Source: Cycloclasticus sp. (GTDB lineage: Bacteria; Pseudomonadota; Gammaproteobacteria; Methylococcales; Cycloclasticaceae). Taken from it: a stretch of DNA of 7,300 nucleotides. Position 1 is the stretch's first letter. Each line of letters starts with the position of its first letter. A program made the translations under genes and the position numbers. The notes below the pieces were generated by a model. The model worked only from the letters and a program-made list of their open reading frames with translations, did no database searches and was not told the DNA's origin. The DNA lies in contig DUCA01000156.1 of NCBI GenBank assembly GCA_012960055.1, positions 9,834-17,133 of the forward strand, read 5' to 3'. Below are positions 6,811-7,300 of the stretch, in pieces.

Positions 6811-7300
6811 GACAAATTATTCTCGATACAGAAACCACAGGGCTTGAGCCAAGACAAGGCCACCGAATTATTGAGGTGGGTTGTGTTGAGGTGATTAACC
6901 GTCGCCTAACCGGCAATAATTTCCATTACTATTTAAACCCACAACGCGACATTGATGAAGGCGCTGTGGCTGTGCATGGTTTAACCCGTGAGTTCCTGTC
7001 GGATAAACCCTTGTATGAAGACATAGCCGAAGAACTTTTTAAGTACTTGCAAGGTGCTGAAGTGGTGATTCATAACGCGGCATTTGACGTCGGATTTATC
7101 AACCATGAATACCGTTTGATGGGCTCTGAACACGCCAATATGGCGTCGTGGTGCGAGATCATCGATTCCTTGCATATGGCGCGTAAAATGTTCCCCGGTC
7201 AGCGTAATAGTTTGGATGCTTTGTGTAAGCGTTACGAGATAGATAACAGCCAACGTCAGTTACATGGCGCGCTATTGGATGCTGAAATTCTTGCCGACGT
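6807..7300 (+). CDS. dnaQ: DNA polymerase III epsilon subunit (proofreading exonuclease), 3' partial
   Basis: The 3'-5' proofreading exonuclease of the replicative polymerase core, which binds the alpha and theta subunits. The window holds the first 164 codons, open to the last base with no stop, so the C-terminal alpha-binding tail is outside. The DEDDh active site is complete: Asp7 and Glu9 in LDTETTG (Exo I), Asp94 in HNAAFD (Exo II), and His153 and Asp158 in LHGALLDAE (Exo III). [17 protein letters not shown] and [16 protein letters not shown] closely match E. coli DnaQ. The start is the ATG in the ATGA overlap with the rnhA stop. GGGGA at 6792-6796, ten bases before the ATG, could serve as a weak ribosome-binding site. 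The N-terminus lacks the few extra residues before the first strand seen in E. coli. Confidence 0.97.
   Translation, partial: MRQIILDTETTGLEPRQGHRIIEVGCVEVINRRLTGNNFHYYLNPQRDIDEGAVAVHGLTREFLSDKPLYEDIAEELFKYLQGAEVVIHNAAFDVGFINHEYRLMGSEHANMASWCEIIDSLHMARKMFPGQRNSLDALCKRYEIDNSQRQLHGALLDAEILAD

Noticed and set aside
6564..6863. Minus-strand open frame of 99 codons over rnhA and the start of dnaQ
   Set aside because: It is antisense to conserved RNase HI and DnaQ sequence; its composition looks like a reverse-complement artefact.
6981..7253. Minus-strand open frame of 90 codons inside dnaQ
   Set aside because: It is fully antisense to the exonuclease domain of DnaQ, which is clearly the coding frame.
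1..7300. Possible novel defence, mobile or phage-derived system
   Set aside because: All but about 100 bases are occupied by recognisable housekeeping genes. There is no integrase, transposase, repeat array, tRNA-attached site or cluster of unknown genes.

Overview
The window looks like an ordinary chromosomal segment of a gammaproteobacterium of moderate GC content. The right half is a version of the mltD / yafS-type methyltransferase / rnhA / dnaQ neighbourhood known from Escherichia coli, and RNase HI and the DnaQ N-terminus resemble the E. coli proteins almost motif for motif. The family cannot be fixed from sequence reading alone. A marine or methylotroph/thiotroph-like gammaproteobacterium (for example the Methylophaga or Cycloclasticus group) is a guess. 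Shine-Dalgarno sequences are weak or absent before most genes.

Layout: (1) Bases 1-3982, plus strand: the 3' part of a peptide-type ABC transporter permease (its start lies before the window), then serB (phosphoserine phosphatase), then one gene encoding a double ATPase (an OppD-OppF-type fusion). The permease and ATPase are the inner-membrane channel and motor of one di/oligopeptide importer. The binding protein and partner permease would be expected upstream. serB lies inside this transporter cluster, with a possible promoter of its own at the end of the permease gene. (2) Bases 3969-5555, minus strand: mltD, a lipoprotein lytic transglycosylase with three LysM repeats, whose 3' end overlaps the ATPase gene tail-to-tail by 14 bp. 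(3) A 57-bp divergent intergenic region. (4) Bases 5613-7300, plus strand: a YafS-like SAM methyltransferase with a degenerate cofactor loop, rnhA (overlapping the methyltransferase by 32 bp) and dnaQ (overlapping rnhA by ATGA, cut off by the window end). They look like one tightly packed transcription unit.

Coding density is almost complete. The only gaps are 38, 5 and 57 bp. I see no tRNA or rRNA, CRISPR array, insertion sequence, phage gene, toxin-antitoxin pair, defence system or convincing terminator hairpin. I found no evidence of a previously undescribed system. The items worth a second look are of gene order and protein detail: serB inside a transporter operon, loss of gloB from a familiar neighbourhood, the tail-to-tail gene overlap, the altered SAM-binding loop, and conserved cysteine quartets in both halves of the ATPase.
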